This document shows, piece after piece, positions 11,627-22,039 of a stretch of DNA of 39,323 nt. The DNA is taken from positions 1,223,728 to 1,263,050 of the forward strand of contig CABFPE010000018.1 of assembly GCA_900660155.1 (NCBI GenBank), read 5' to 3'. The DNA comes from Hofstenia miamia (lineage: Eukaryota > Xenacoelomorpha > Acoela > Hofsteniidae). A program made the translations under genes and the position numbers. Each line of letters begins with the position of its first letter. Within the stretch, counting starts at the first letter, position 1. The notes under the pieces are model-generated. The model worked only from the letters and a program-made list of their open reading frames with translations, had not been told where the DNA came from and did no database searches.

Positions 11627-11990
11627 ATAAAAGTTCACTCTATTAAACTAATATAAGAAAGTTGGAAGTGGGTATAATTTTAGACTATTTTAGCGGGTGA
11701 TATAGTTAGCAGCAGTAGACCAGACAAACTCATACTATGTCATGTGCACAACACGCAGCCCTGGTTGAACGCGTTTATGAGCCTGCTATTGCAAGGGGGC
11801 TCATAGATCCTAGACAAAAGCTGTGGAACATGGGCATTAGTTTACTAATGATTACGGCCAACGAGAAACATAGTTTCTTTATAGTCTGCCTTAATAATGG
11901 CATAGGTTTAAGTGAGGCACGTAGTTATTACAATTAAGTTCATGTACCTAAAACATGTTTCTTATTGCAGTTTGAATTAAACTGAGAGAC
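11627..11990. repeat. Unclassified interspersed repeat, copy 1 (uninterrupted)
   Basis: About 360 bp is shared with a second copy at 31274-34050. Highly conserved blocks include tgtgcacaacacgcagccct (about 11744-11763) and acggccaacgagaaacatag (about 11855-11874). A short hairpin CATTAGT-tt-ACTAATG lies just before the second block. The open frame 11737-11937 (66 codons) falls inside, but it is not maintained in copy 2, so I do not call it a gene. There are no terminal inverted repeats, poly-A tail or obvious tRNA-like boxes. It could be a SINE-like or domesticated repeat. Its chief use is as the empty-site reference for the two insertions in copy 2. Confidence 0.75.
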
Positions 11991-12739
11991 AAATTACATA
12001 ACAGGAATAGAAATTAGATTTAGGATCATATTTCAACTGAAAGATCGGAGTGATATTGCGATATGATTATTTATACATACGTTTAACCAATGGTAAAAAT
12101 ATGCTAACATTACCCGAAATATTTCTTGCAACTAAATATTTCTGTCACGCGATGGTGTATGAAATTTGATTTCGCGGTCTATCTTAATACATGGCATAAA
12201 AATATTTTTAGCAATTGCTCTAAATTGCCTGAATTTTTATGACGTCACGAAATGCATCGTCAAGCAATACAACATTGTAGTGCTGCCTTTCTTCAAAGAA
12301 AATGTTTGTTAGATTTTGGGGAATTTGCATTTTATTCGCCCATATATTCCATGCATTTCAATCAACTTGAACTTGTCCAACTTGTATGTCAAACTTAATT
12401 GCTCTGTAAACAACTAACCGCAACTTGGAAGTCGCTGAGGTGGTACAGGATCCAACTTGTGTGTCAAACTTGTAGATATAACACGACTTCAACTAGAATC
12501 TGAGTTAATAGTTTAGGTCTAAATTGTATTGTTTTCATTGACATTATATTCTACTATTTACAAAAAACGGAGAAAGCTTGCGACTTTCAAAAAATGGATT
12601 TGAATATTTCTTCAACAGACTATTGAAATCAAACTAGATTTATAAACAATACCTGGAAAAATAAAATCTGGTCGAATAAATAGAAAATTGTTTACAAACA
12701 GACAATAAAAATTTTACACAATTTTGCATCAATAATTTA
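11991..12739. other. Non-coding stretch with a short direct repeat
   Basis: No gene is recognised. The phrase aacttgtRtgtcaaactt occurs twice (about 12378 and 12452), a small local duplication. Confidence 0.5.
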
Positions 12740-15240
12740 TAATTTATTAAAGTTGAAAGCCTGACATGCTTCAGAGTGAATGAAAGCTTTCCGAAGAGTC
12801 AAAGTGCGACTCGATACACTATACTTTCGTTCCTGTCTCAAATTAGTTTCATAAATGCGTTTTGATGGGAATAAACGTTGCAGAGGATGATTGCTGTTAC
12901 TGCAGATGTATTCCTATAGTGTTCGGTATATAATTTTTCTGCATTCCTGTAGGGTTCTTAGCTGTGAGCTGTTACATGCAGGTTCATATGACGCATCAGG
13001 TATTAGGATCCTGCAAGCTCTTTTTGGATTCTTTCAATTTTTGTATTGTGTATCAGTTAACGGGTAGTGCCATACCGGGCAACAGAATTCTAAGATTGAA
13101 CTGATGAGTGCGATGTAAATATGTGTTAAATCACTAATAGGTACCATGCTTCTTTTCAGTATTCTAATAAAAAACTGACGTTTGGCAGCATTGCTAACGT
13201 TTTCGTTAATATGCTCGTCCCATTTTAGATTACTCTGGATTGTCAGTCTAAGAAGCTTAGCTGACTGTACTCTTCTTATGTTAGTGTCACTAAATTCAAT
13301 TTCAGATGGTAATTCCATGGATTACTATTTAGTAATCCATGGTAATTCAGATGTTCTTAGTGGGCAAAAACTAATCTTTTTTGATTTATTAACATCTAAA
13401 TTCATTAAAGAACTTTGTGCCATATTTAAACACTTTTGACCATTTCATCTGCCTTATAAAGAAAATCTCGAGTACAAATTTCCCATGCAGTAGTATCGTC
13501 CACAAACTTAGATCTATCAGGCCACTATTATAGAAGTAATTTCACAAACAAATTGAACAACTAAGGACCCAAACATGTTCCTTGGGGAACTCCAGCACGT
13601 ACGTAATTAAAAATTAAGGAACCCCATTTAGAAGCTTGACGCGTTGTTGTCTGTTAGAAAGGAATGATGAGACTATCCAATTAATAGTAAGCGCACTTAC
13701 ACCAATGTGTTGCGCAATCTTTGGATAAGTAAAGGATGACTAATTAAGTCAAAAGCTTTTGTAAAATCAAACATAAGAACCCTCACAAATGAGTTTTGGT
13801 TATCCAGCGCTTCTATCCATTGCTGAGACATTTCCAAGAGCGCAAATGTTGTTGACCTTTCAAGTAATACTCCGAATTGTTTACTATCGATATTGGCGCA
13901 CATTTTATCAATGAGTTCATGTTTTAAAATAACCATTTCCGCTATTTTAGATAATGAGTGAGTTAATGAGATAGGCCTTATTTCTTTAATGGGGTTTGAA
14001 ACAGGTGTAACTTTAGCTCTACAACAAACGTTGGCATATCTAACCGGGAGTGCATTACATGTGGCAAAAGATTCATTTAATAACATCGAAATAGGAAATG
14101 CTAATTCGTATGAGAAATCTCGTAAAATCCGATTGGGTATATAATACCCTAAAGAGTCAGGCCTCGATGCTTTTCTGGGATTAAGTAAATTCAACATGTG
14201 GAAAATTTTGTATTCCGTCGTTTTTAGTGGAATTTCAGATTTAGATATTAAAAAGTAGTCCGCAGTTATTTTTGATAACTTAGCATTAATGTTATTGGTC
14301 AATGAAAAATCATCTAGACCACTTAATTCGCCAGTTATTGGCAGTTTGTCGATTTAATTGATTTCCACCATGGGGATGGTTTGCTGTTTTTCAAGTCATC
14401 TGCTCTATTTAAAGTAATTCTTGAGGCGCTTGTTGAATCAATCTATTAATTTTGATTCATAATTTCTTGAACAGAATAGCATTATTGTCTTTAATCAATT
14501 TCAGTATATTGGATGGGATTCAGGGTTTGGGATTACTGAATTTTTTTTCAGTGGAAAACATAGCTCAATTAGAACATTTAGTTTTTTAGAAAAGTAATCC
14601 CATTTCTGAGTGAAGCACAGATTTTTGTCGTGGAGCCAAGACCAATTGCTAGAATCTAGTTGTCGGCCGAAAAAATTTCGGTTCTTAGAAGATTTGTTCC
14701 TGGTAAGGATCGTTTTTGAAGTAGATTTTTTGTATTGAGGTTTAACAAATATAGAAAGATGCTGGCAGCCACCGATATTTGGCATACATTTTGCTTATCC
14801 AAATAATATAGACTGATTGGTGAAAATTTTGTCTAATGTGTTTTTACCATAAGTAGGGAATTTAACTAATTGCTTCATTTGGAATTCTCGGTTCAGAAAT
14901 TCCAATCTCAACTGATTAAAATCTCCACCTATATTTATCGCATAATTTTTCAAAGTTATATATATTTGTTCGCATACCTGTCGCAAATGATTTTATAATA
15001 ATGTTATCTACTGAATTCCAATGAGGATGATAAATGACTCCACAGATATAACCACTTACACCACGTGGTGTGCGGGGTGCGGTAAGCTTAATCCAAAGTG
15101 CTTCAATTTCGTCATAGGAATTATCCTTGAGTTAATAAAATCTGCAGATGATTTTGATTTTAAAAATCGCCTTGATGCTTTGGAAATTTCTGCATCAATA
15201 TCATCTTTCCTGGAACAGCTGACTCTAACAGCACTTAAAT
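12740..15240 (-). pseudogene. CR1-like LINE (endonuclease + reverse transcriptase), degraded
   Basis: Read on the minus strand, the element runs 5' to 3' from about 15240 to 12740. First come apurinic-type endonuclease blocks: PRGVSGYICGVIYHP (about 15070-15025), GGDFN with KFPTYGKNTLDKIF (14795-14986), and a GG-x-x-HLS block (14501-14785). Next is reverse transcriptase: LNPRKASRPDSL, RPISLTHSLSKIAE, QFG..STT, and the catalytic DFTKAFD (13697-14302). GVPQGT follows at about 13580-13590 and FVDD, the second catalytic box, at about 13490-13510. The thumb is KWDEHINENVSNAAKRQFF ... LEFCCPVWH (13034-13318). A C-terminal stretch resembling the usual ACRIL / RKYSV..RT region continues to about 12740. 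The order and motifs fit CR1/Jockey-group LINEs. Several frameshifts and stops separate the blocks and the 5' ORF is missing, so it is a dead, truncated copy. Confidence 0.9.
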
Positions 15241-15600
15241 AGGCAACATGAATCTTGGCATTTTATAATATTAAATTGCTTAGAGTGTCTGCCATTAATA
15301 GGTTATTAAGGAAACAATAATTTCCATTTGTACACATACTTGTATATAGTATATCAGGCAAAGTGGTTTACATTAATATATGTTTATTAAAATAGCTTAA
15401 AAACCAATTTGATTTTTCTAGGTGAAATAAAGCAAAGACGCATTTTATGACATTATTAAATACTTACGTTTAACAACATTCCAAAATACACTTTTTAAAA
15501 ACTCCAATTTTCCGTTAGCCCCCACATTGTTGATTTGTGCGCAAAGCTCTTTGCAAATATCTTAGCCAGAATAACATTTGTTGTGATTTTCCTTCTAAAG

Positions 15601-15626
15601 ACATCTAGAATGTGTATAAGAGACAG
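15601..15626 (+). other. Probable Nextera mate-pair junction adapter remnant
   Basis: Bases 15610-15626 are identical to the last 17 bases of the 19-base Tn5 mosaic end used in Nextera libraries. The preceding acatctag (15601-15608) matches the other half of the back-to-back mosaic-end junction, with one extra A between. A 17-base exact match by chance in 39 kb is extremely unlikely. It is therefore best read as untrimmed adapter carried into the assembly. The joined flanks (left: LINE side; right: Gypsy side) may not be neighbours in the genome. Confidence 0.85.
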
Positions 15627-15984
15627 TTCATATAGACATGTTTTTGAATTAAGAGGCAAAGCACTGTACATGTTCTTATGAAACCCATAATTTCAAAATC
15701 AACTAAACATATTGAGCATTTTCCTTTCCTAAGTTTTCATTATGTTAAAATCTTGAAATTCAGCTTCAGCACTAATGGGCAATTTGCTGTCATATTGATT
15801 CTCATCTTCTAAATCTGAAGAACATTTAATTGTAGCAAGATTGGTATTTAACCTCGAAAATTCCTCCCACTTTTTATGAGATCGCAGTCAATGCCGCTCA
15901 AATGATTTAAATTGTTTTAGTTTATGTAAAATAAAGTTAACTAATATTTTATTAAGAATAAAGTTACAGTGATGCATATATGCA

Positions 15985-16278
15985 TCAATAACAGGTACAT
16001 TTGACAAGCACCGATCTCATGAACTCCCTGACCAGGCATTCGGTAAATATAATGTGTAATGATTTTACTACCGATAGAACTTTTGATTCAAGTGAATATT
16101 TGGCGAGAATCAATAGGGCATCAAAAAACTGGGGATGTTTTCTTATACACTTGGGTGGTCCTCTCCTGTATTCACTGCTTGGACTGGCATATTCTTGGGC
16201 TTCATCCTCAATCTCCTTCTCTTTACATGTTGTGAGAAGATGTCTTTTAATTTTCCAGTTATTGCATTTGCACTTTTT
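15985..16278 (-). CDS. Unrecognised 97-codon ORF fragment, no ATG start
   Basis: The minus-strand frame from 16278 (just after an in-frame stop) to the TGA at 15985-15987 stays open for 97 codons and has protein-like composition. Features seen are a cysteine pair KKCKCNNW at the start and a second Cys near residue 18. A charged stretch with KEKEIEDEAQEY follows at residues 19-30, then a basic/proline turn RRGPPKCIRKHPQ at about residues 38-50. An amphipathic helical region with FFDALLILAK and LVREFM comes next, and the frame ends in KCTCY. It is not a frame of the neighbouring Gypsy integrase, which it overlaps by a few bases. I do not recognise the family. It may be a retroposed host exon, a captured piece in the retroelement, or another transposon's coding end. 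The overlapping plus-strand frame 16001-16330 looks like its shadow. Confidence 0.35.
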   Translation of the reverse strand, partial: KKCKCNNWKIKRHLLTTCKEKEIEDEAQEYASPSSEYRRGPPKCIRKHPQFFDALLILAKYSLESKVLSVVKSLHIIFTECLVREFMRSVLVKCTCY

Positions 16279-17640
16279 TCATGTATCCGATAACTTTGCA
16301 GATATCTGGAGTGATAGTAGACATATATAAGAAAAGTTTGTGTGAAACTTCTGCAATATTGATCGCAATTTTTTGAAAGGGAAGTGGTAGTCTTTCATGG
16401 TGTATTAGTGGTTCCTTCTGATTTTGGTCTTGGTGCATTTTATATATAGAGCATTTTGTTACGAAAGTTTCTATGTCAGAAGACATTCGCGGCCACCATT
16501 CATACTGTCTTGCAAACTTCTTTATTCTTATTATACCCATGTATGTTCCGTGTACAGCTTCAATCACTTGTTGGTGGCACGGTATTGGTATATAGACGCT
16601 GCAGCCATGCATGAGGATGTCGTCCTTGAAGTGTTTAATTTCCTCCAAATTCTGTTCATTTGAGGTAAAAAGTTTTCAATTAGGCCATATTGTTCTAATA
16701 TACAACATCACATTATTTGAATTGGAATCATTTGACAATTTTTTGTGAATTAAATTGAGATTAAGATTTCCCGATGTATTAATGGAATATACTGCTATCT
16801 GTGATTTTTTCTCACGATCACTTGTTTCTTTGAGCGGCAGTTGAAATCTTGATAGTGTGTCAGCGAGAAACATCACTTTTCCTGGTTTATATTGGATTTT
16901 CATTGACAGGTACTTTTGGAGTACTACAAAAAGTCGTTGAACTCTTGGAGGACATGTTGATAATGATTTGTGATGCAAAATCTTAAGCGGTTTGTGGTCT
17001 GATTCAACGGTTACAAATCTTCCATACATGTATTGATGGAAATGCGTACGTGCATAAGCAATAGCTAACAATTCCTTTTCTATTTGCCAGTAGTTTTCTT
17101 CATTCTTGGTCATTGATCTTGCTGCATAGGCTACTGCTCTGTTTTCCTGGATTAGACATGCTCTAATAGCTGACTTTGATGCATCAGTTTGTAAGGTGAC
17201 AGGGAGCGTATTATCAAAATGCCTTAGAAATGGGTCTGACGAAAAAATGTTTAATCAAGCAATTAATGGCACTCTCCTGCTGTTGATCCCATGAAAAAGG
17301 AGAACATTTCCTTAACAGGTGTCTTAATGGAGTAATTATTTCTGCCTAATTTGGTATAAATTCAGATAGATAGTTTATCATACCCAGAAGTCTTTGTAGA
17401 GATTGCTTGTTACTAGGTTTTGCATATTTCTTGATCACTTCAATCTTTGTTTGGTTAAGATGAAACCCGCTATCACTTATAAGAAATCCCATGTATTTAA
17501 CTGTACTTTTCATTAACTGGATTTTTCGTTTATATAGTTTGATATTATTTTCTAAAACGTGTTTTAATACTGTTTTAAGTGCTTCGAATCCTAAAAGGGC
17601 TAGTGTCACATGAAGTTTTGATTGAATTTATTTCATTGCA
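16262..17640 (-). pseudogene. Ty3/Gypsy pol fragment (RT-RNase H-integrase), broken
   Basis: On the minus strand (17640 to 16262) the order is that of a Gypsy polyprotein. First is the end of the RT, VLENNIKLYKRK ... KYMGFLISDSGF ... LLGMINYLSEFIPN (17346-17609). A connection region follows (LRHLL ... FSWD, and LQTDAS in a shifted frame, about 17150-17330). RNase H carries NYWQIEKELLAIAYA, ESDHKPL and ADTLSRF (16676-17113). Last is the HHCC zinc finger of integrase (H of VHGTYMGI, then ARQYEWWPRM, and a C whose partner is C in KCSIYK; 16380-16648). The integrase core is cut off soon after, at about 16262. The N-terminal RT catalytic half (YxDD), protease, gag and both LTRs are not visible. 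Frameshifts near 17115-17345 and 16650-16675, plus truncation at both sides, make it inactive. Confidence 0.9.
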
Positions 17641-17964
17641 TTCTGAGTTCTTAAACTGAACACCTAGTATTCCTGATTTCAAGTTAGTGATCGCCTTTAT
17701 GAATAAATATTAAATTATGACCAAAGGCATCCCTACAAATTTTGTTCACTGAAATTTAAGCAAAAAATTTGAGACAAACATGATTAAAATGGCGGATACA
17801 AAATATTAGTAGATTGAGCAAAAGCAAAGCATTGGCTAATAGAATTATATTGACAAAGCATCTTTTTAATAATTTAAATGAATCTTTCCCAAAATGAAAC
17901 GTATAGAAAACCTGGTATTCTTGTTGCAACAATTGGCATTTCAAGTAATCTGTAATCTCATTGT

Positions 17965-17969
<5 letters not shown>

Positions 17970-18001
<32 letters not shown>
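17970..18001. repeat. (AT)n microsatellite
   Basis: About 15 perfect AT units. Confidence 0.93.
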
Positions 18002-18004
<3 letters not shown>

Positions 18005-18328
18005 GGATTGATACCCCTAATTACCTATAAAATACTCCTAAAATGTAATAAAATACCCATAAACAGAATTATTCCATTTAATGCTATTGTCTATTATAGT
18101 ATATAATAATATATATATTTGTGGAAATTGCTCAATCAAATTATTAAAAGTAATATGCATATGATTTCCAAGTTATTTTTATATAAATTTTGCAAAAATA
18201 ACACAAAAAAACAAGAGAAATACGGAAACAGTTACAAATTGCACTTTTTTAGTTCGACTATACATAGAAATTCTTTAAAAAATATACCATGAAGCAAATT
18301 TCTATCCCTTAAATACTCTTAGAAAAGA

Positions 18329-18379
18329 TTATATATATATACATATATAGATAGATACATGTATATATATATATATATT
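18329..18379. repeat. Compound (AT)/(GATA)-like microsatellite
   Basis: TA runs are interrupted by acatatatagatagatacatg. Confidence 0.85.
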
Positions 18380-18389
18380 CGATGTGAAC

Positions 18390-18570
18390 TTGATACAAAA
18401 ATCGCTTAGCTAGGTAGCTTCCATCATTAGGCATTTGACATAATCTTTGACATCTTTCACTCTCTATTTAGCTACATCATTGACTATTTCCATGTAATAT
18501 ACTGTACTCAACAAATGTAGGTAATCAGGATTTGCTACCCATTGGTTTTGGAGTAATCTTGCCATTCATC
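18390..18570 (-). pseudogene. Possible transposon-encoded protein fragment
   Basis: One minus-strand frame reads PDYLHLLSTVYYMEIVNDVA, then a stop, then RVKDVKDYVKCLM. The 'VNDVA(E/K)R.VKdv.dY' pattern resembles a recurring motif in uncharacterised transposon-associated proteins of invertebrates. This is a recollection of pattern only. There are stops on both sides, and I cannot link it to the LINE fragment at 18926. Confidence 0.25.
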
Positions 18571-18925
18571 GTTACTGTAGTAACTCAAATAGCAGCCAGT
18601 ACTTTGAACTATCTTATTAAAAAATTTAAATCTGCTTCATATTTAAGGGATTATGTGCCAGATGTTCTTTTCCATACAAACTGGTGGATAATTATGCCGT
18701 TTAAGTATTGATGCTGGTCGTCTTCTGCAAACTTTACATCTTAACTTCGGAGTGATTTCAAACAATTGCATGATTCTAACACCTATTCTCATGGATTATT
18801 ACAGTATGTAACAATGAAATTTTTATCGCAGTTACGAGTTGCTATGGTGGTTCTAGATCTAGCTCTAGTTCTTTTCTGCAACCTTTAGACCCCATTTTTG
18901 GGGAAGTGAAGGTCATCAATGTTGC

Positions 18926-19207
18926 TTAATTTTCATAGTTTGTTAAACGCAGATATCGTGAGGTCCTGTGAGTAAAACTATGATACAGAAAATTGTGAAT
19001 TGTAAATTGTGATAATGGTAAATTTTCTGATACAGATCTGGTGTTATAAGAATAATCGCAGGGATTTAAATTCTTAAAGCTTCGAGCAATAGAGGAATGC
19101 ACATCATGGTCAATATAGCCTGCATCAGTATACAACGAGATATTCTTCTGCGCTCTTTTAATGTTGGTAAGTTTGAGTCTTTTCTTTGAGAGAATCAGAT
19201 GTGTCAT
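18926..19207 (-). pseudogene. LINE 3' coding-end fragment
   Basis: The 93-codon minus-strand frame has the composition and layout of the C-terminal end of a CR1/Jockey-group ORF2. It has NLNPCDYSYNTRSVSENL followed by FLYHSFTHRTSRYLRL, like the usual 'Y.tR......SF..R....WN' ending. No reverse transcriptase motif precedes it in the minus-strand upstream direction, so it is a short 5'-truncated copy. A GC-rich GGGGGGC tract follows at about 19240-19290. It looks like one end of a family-A-like hAT element, without a partner. Confidence 0.5.
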
Positions 19208-19599
19208 TTATGAACAGAAAGAATAGTATAGGTCCAGGAGCGTATTTAGGGGGGCTTTCGCATGGGCCCCCTTTGGGAAGGGCCAATTTCAACTCATTCT
19301 CATACGATCTGATCAATTTATTGGTGAATAGTCTTTTTGTTTGACATAAAGTGCAAAAAATGGTTTATTTATCATGGGAACTGTAAGGGCTATGCCTAAA
19401 TCGTCCTAGAGAGTACCTCCTCGAGGTGGTTCCTGTATATTAATAACTAACACTCAATGGGCGCGTCGGTGTATGAAGTCCCGAAGAAGGTGTCACCATA
19501 TGTACTTTGTGCATATGGGGGGGCGATAATAGTCGAGAAACCTGTTTCAGTTTTTCGGGTAGACAGGCAGTGACGTAATTGAAACATGTTTTCGAGACT

Positions 19600-21237
19600 G
19601 CTACTGATCCCCCCCCCCGAGTGTGTTTTTTGGGGGAGTCATGCAAAGGTTAATTTTTTTTTTTCCAAATTTTAAAAAAAAAATTTTTTTAAAAATTTTT
19701 TGGGGGCTATAAAATTTTTTTTTTTAAAAAGGGGAAAATGGGGAAAATTTTAAAAATCTTTTAAAAGGGCATCTTTTTACAAAATTTTTAAAGGGTTTCC
19801 CTCAAAATTTTTAAAAATTGGGAGTCAAAAATTTTTGAAAAAAGAAAAAAGTTTTAAAAAAAAAAGGTTTTTTCTTTCCCTTTTTAAAAAGGGGAAAATT
19901 TAAATGCATTTTAAAAATCTTTTTAAAACCCCCCCTTTCCCAAAAAAATTTTTTTAAAACCCTGAAAAATTAAAGAGCTACGCTCTCTATAAATTTTTAA
20001 ATTTTTCGAAAACACAGGGCCCTTTTAAATTTTCAGTTTAAACCCCCCCCAGTTTTAAAAAAATAGTTTTTTTAAATTTAAAAGGAAAATGCAGAAAAAA
20101 AAAAGCTTTTTTAAAAGCTATAGTATACTTTTAACCCCTCAAAAAGCGCTTTTTTTCCCCCAACCCGCGAAAGGGGCTCTTTTCATTTTTTTGGGAATTA
20201 AAAAAGATGATCTATGTACTTTTCATATATAAATTTGTTTTTAAATTTACTTTAAAATGATATACGTTTTAAAAAAAAAATGGGGTTTTTTTTAAAAAAT
20301 TTTGTTTTTGGGGTTTTTAATTAAAATCTTTTTTGTATATAAAATTTTTTTTTTTTTTAGCAGTAGTGTGTTTTATATCAGATGCTTTTTTAAAATTAAA
20401 ATTTAAAAAAATTTTTTTATGTGTTTTTAAATTTCTTTTTTTTTTTTTATGAAAAAAAAAAAAAAAAAATTTTGCAGTAGGGGAAAAATTAAAATTAAAA
20501 TTTAAAGGGTTTTAAAGGGTTTCCCAAAAGTATTTTTTTAAAAAAAGTCAGTACAAAATTTTTATAAAAAAAGAGATAAAGGGCATGTCCCAAACTAAAA
20601 TTTAGGGGGGGTTAAAAATTTTCCAAATTAAATAAAAAAAAATGAAAAAGAAAAAAAAAAAAAACAAAATATTTTTAATTAAAGCTGTACATTTTATTTT
20701 TTTAAAATAAAAAAAAAACATTTTTTTTTTTAAAAAATTTAAAAAATTTAAAAGCATATATGTAGTGCCCCCTTTTGTATAAAAAAAATTTAAAAAAGGG
20801 GTGTAAAGGGCAAACCCCAAATATTTTTTTTAAAAAAAAACAAAAAAATTTTCTTTAAAAACCCAAAAACTTTTTTCCAAATCCCCGAAAAAATACAAAT
20901 TTTAATTTTTTTTAAAAAAAGGAATTTTAGTCCCCATATGTAGTGCCCCTTTTCATTTTAATTCCAAACATTTTTTTTATATCTTTTTTGATTTTGCCCC
21001 TTTTTAAAATTTTTTTTTCAAAAATTTGGCCAAATGACTATAGCCCTTTGGGGAATTAAACTTTTAATTAATTTTAAAACTTTTAATTTCCCCCTTTTAA
21101 AAAAAAAATTTTTTTTGGAAAATTTGCAAAAAAAAAGCATTTTTAAATTTAATTTGTAAAAAAAAAAAAAACCCTTTTTAAAAAGGTTTAAAAAAATTTT
21201 AAAACCCTATATATATATATATTTTTATGTAAAACCC
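19600..21237. other. Homopolymer-smeared, low-quality assembly segment
   Basis: From about 19600 to the N at 21238 the sequence consists almost entirely of runs of A, T, G and C, with isolated bases lost or converted to their neighbour. Its last part, from about 20625, can be followed base block by base block against clean sequence at 21239-21836. Shared anchors are agctgtacatt, gcatatatgtagtgcc, ttggccaa.tgactatagcc and taattaa. The smeared copy replaces single bases between anchors with homopolymers. This is the pattern of a read with severe phasing or homopolymer error, not of a living sequence. Any ORF in it (for example the 72-codon minus frame at 20602-20820) is meaningless. The part before 20625 has no clean counterpart in the window. 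Confidence 0.88.
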
Positions 21238-21238
21238 N
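21238..21238. other. Assembly join (single N)
   Basis: The only ambiguous base of the window. It separates the corrupted copy on the left from the clean copy of the same sequence on the right, so it marks an unmerged contig overlap. Confidence 0.95.
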
Positions 21239-21836
21239 AGAAATCATGAAATCGAAAATAAATGAAGTCAATCTATTTCAATTAATAGCTGTACATTATA
21301 TTTTCATAATGTAAGTAAAATACATTCATTTCTTAAAAATCTTAAAGAATTTAAAGTGCATATATGTAGTGCCCTATTATGTATAATAAAATTCAATAAA
21401 GGTCGTGTAAGGCACAACCCGAATCTATTTCTTATAAGTAAATACAAAAATGTTATCTTAAAATCCACAAATACTTATTCCAATCTCCTAGAAACTATAC
21501 AATTTCAATTTTTTTTAAATGAAGGAATTTATAGTCCATATATGTAGTGCCATTTGACATTTAATTCCAATACATTATTTGCATATCTTTTCAGATTGTG
21601 CCATTTTATAAATTTGATTTATCAAATGTTGGCCAATATGACTATAGCCTTTGGGTAATTAAGACTTTAATTAATTACTAATACTTCAATTGACCCATTT
21701 ACAACAACAATATTATTTCGGAAACTTGTGCAAATACATAGCATTTAATATTAATTATAGTAAATATAATAAATCCATTTCATAAAGGTTGCAAGAAATT
21801 TCTAATGCATATATATATATATATATATGTAATGCC
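21239..21836. repeat. Clean copy of the falsely duplicated segment
   Basis: Collinear with 20625-21237. It contains a short motif, tatatgtaRtgccc, recurring at about 21361, 21540 and 21825 with roughly 180- and 280-base spacing. An (AT)n run lies at 21808-21828. No coding sequence is recognised; the frame at 21356-21547 is AT-biased and shows no family features. Confidence 0.85.
21808..21828. repeat. (AT)n microsatellite
   Basis: About ten AT units ending in GTAATGCCC. Confidence 0.9.
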
Positions 21837-22039
21837 CTATGATTTTTAATTACAATAAATTTTCTGAATTTTGAATTTAGTGCGAATTTTTAATTGGCAA
21901 TGGTAATAATTACAATGAGTTCTATACCAAATTAAGTTTTTTAAAGATAGTTTAATATAATATATGTGTATGATTAAATAGAATTCAATTACAACTCTAA
22001 AAGCATATATTTATTTGTATGTTTAACAATATGCATAAA

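Noticed and set aside
11737..11937. 66-codon frame starting MSCAQHAALVERVYEP
   Set aside because: The frame is not kept in the second copy of the repeat (31.3 kb), so it is not evidence of a gene.
16001..16330. 109-codon plus-strand frame with an ATG
   Set aside because: It is antisense to the hydrophilic 97-codon minus frame and looks like its shadow. I cannot fully exclude it.
19440..19646. 68-codon minus frame (KKHTRGGGS...)
   Set aside because: It runs into the corrupted segment, contains a suspicious long C-run and has no recognised family.
20602..20820. 72-codon minus-strand frame rich in Phe and Lys
   Set aside because: It lies wholly in the homopolymer-corrupted segment and is an artefact of A/T runs.
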